NCBI GenBank assembly: GCA_030407315.1
Contig: JALQPE010000782.1
Span: 1-43,879, forward strand
DNA from: Asparagopsis taxiformis
Taxonomy: Eukaryota; Rhodophyta; Florideophyceae; Bonnemaisoniales; Bonnemaisoniaceae
Direction of reading: 5' to 3'
Length of the DNA stretch: 43,879 nucleotides
Each line of letters begins with the position of its first letter. The first letter of the stretch is position 1. Made by a program: the position numbers and the translations under genes. Below, in pieces: positions 43,246 through 43,879 of the stretch. The notes beneath the pieces were generated by a model that saw only the letters and a list, made by a program, of their open reading frames with translations, was not told the origin of the DNA and made no database searches.

Positions 43246-43879
43246 CAGGTGCAGGTGCTGGAGCAGGTGCTGGAGCAGGTGCAGGAGCAGGAGCAGGTGC
43301 AGGACCAGGTGCTGGAGCAGGAGCAGGTGCAGGAGCAGTTGCAGGTGCTGAGCGCGGAGCAGGAGCAGGACCAGGTGCTGGAGCAGGAGCAGGACCAGGT
43401 GCTGGAGCAGGAGAAGGACGGTGCTGGAGCAGGTGCAGGTGCTGGAGCAGGAGCGGAGCAGGAGCAGGACCAGGTGCTGGAGCAGGTGCAGGTGCTGGAG
43501 CGGAGCAGGACCAGGTGCTGGAGCAGGTGCAGGAGCAGGTGCAGGAGCAGGTGCAGTTGCTGGAGCAGGAGCAGGAGCCAGGTGCTGGAGCAGGTGCAGG
43601 AGCAGGTGCAGTGCTGGCAGGTGCAGGTGCAGGACCAGGTGCTGGAGCAGAAGGAGCAGGAGCAGTGCAGGAGCAGGTGCAGGTGCTGGAGCAGGAGCAG
43701 GTGGGAGCAGGAGCAGGCCAGGTTGCTGGAGCAGGTGCAGGAGCAGGTGCAGGTGCTGGAGCAGGAGCAGGTGCAGGACCAGGTGCTGGAGCAGGAGCAG
43801 GTGCAGGAGCAGGTGCAGGAGCAGGTGCAGGAGCAGGTGCTGGAGCAGGAGCAGGAGCAGGACCAGGTGCTGGAGCAGG
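43246..43879. repeat. degenerate GGWGCW minisatellite, runs off the window
   Basis: More than 630 bp consist of units GGTGCT, GGAGCA and GGTGCA, with occasional GGACCA. On the plus strand the in-phase reading is (Gly-Ala)n and another frame gives a Gln/Val/Glu repeat. On the minus strand a frame gives (Pro-Ala)n, which ends in APGSGR and a TAA at 43234-43232, just past the repeat. Scattered one- and two-base losses (near 43350, 43418 and 43455) break every frame at least once. It may be the end of a minus-strand Pro-Ala-rich gene, or non-coding. Confidence 0.85.

Noticed and set aside
43200..43351. Arg/Ser/Cys repeat protein reading of the minisatellite
   Set aside because: One of six open frames forced by the hexamer and it breaks quickly; the Gly-Ala and Pro-Ala readings are equally open.
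1..43879. CRISPR arrays, bacterial operons, rRNA genes
   Set aside because: No regular direct repeats with spacers, no ribosome-binding-site-linked gene strings and no rRNA-like sequence seen.

Overview
The window looks like nuclear DNA of a eukaryote. It has long gene-poor stretches, very short candidate spliceosomal introns (52-56 nt, GT..AG), an intronless tRNA-Glu(CTC), TATA-box promoters and three classes of transposable element (Ty1/copia, Ty3/gypsy, pogo/Tc1-mariner). The gene content is a secreted GCC2/GCC3 cysteine-rich protein and an APAF-1/NLR-type NB-ARC-WD40 protein that also carries TIR. With the gypsy clade that has WLDD in place of YxDD, this suggests a multicellular alga (a red alga would fit) or another protist such as an oomycete. 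That placement is inference; nothing here fixes the taxon.

Layout. 0.3-2.7 kb: an unrecognised minus-strand coiled-coil gene in several exons or frames. 2.8-4.0 kb: a foldback element followed by five unrelated near-perfect hairpins. 5.4-5.9 kb: a cluster of CTGGTT/AACCAG inverted motifs. 6.5-7.1 kb: a small acidic ORF that stops at the edge of a CpG-rich block (7.1-7.9 kb). 8.1-9.2 kb: a decayed copia gag/protease. 10.7-13.3 kb: a secreted cysteine-rich repeat protein with a TATA box and one frameshift. 14.8 kb: tRNA-Glu. 18.1-21.9 kb: three minus-strand copies of a small basic protein family with a YLNF motif; a fourth, frameshifted copy lies at 37.1 kb. 24.5-27.0 kb: a complete pogo-like transposon with TIRs and TA target duplications but a broken transposase. 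27.3-32.6 kb: a young but frameshifted gypsy element with near-identical LTRs. 32.7-36.8 kb: a minus-strand NB-ARC-WD40 gene with TIR at its C-terminus. 38-41 kb: weak ORFs. 43.2 kb to the end: a GGWGCW minisatellite running off the window.

The two most unusual signals are the YLNF family and the NB-ARC-WD40-TIR gene. In the YLNF family, hand alignment of two copies shows purifying selection on the minus strand, and the pattern faintly resembles the Sm/LSm fold. In the NB-ARC gene the TIR domain is C-terminal, the reverse of plant TNLs. Many genes show single-base frame changes, some in homopolymers, so uncorrected assembly indels and genuine pseudogenisation cannot be told apart here.
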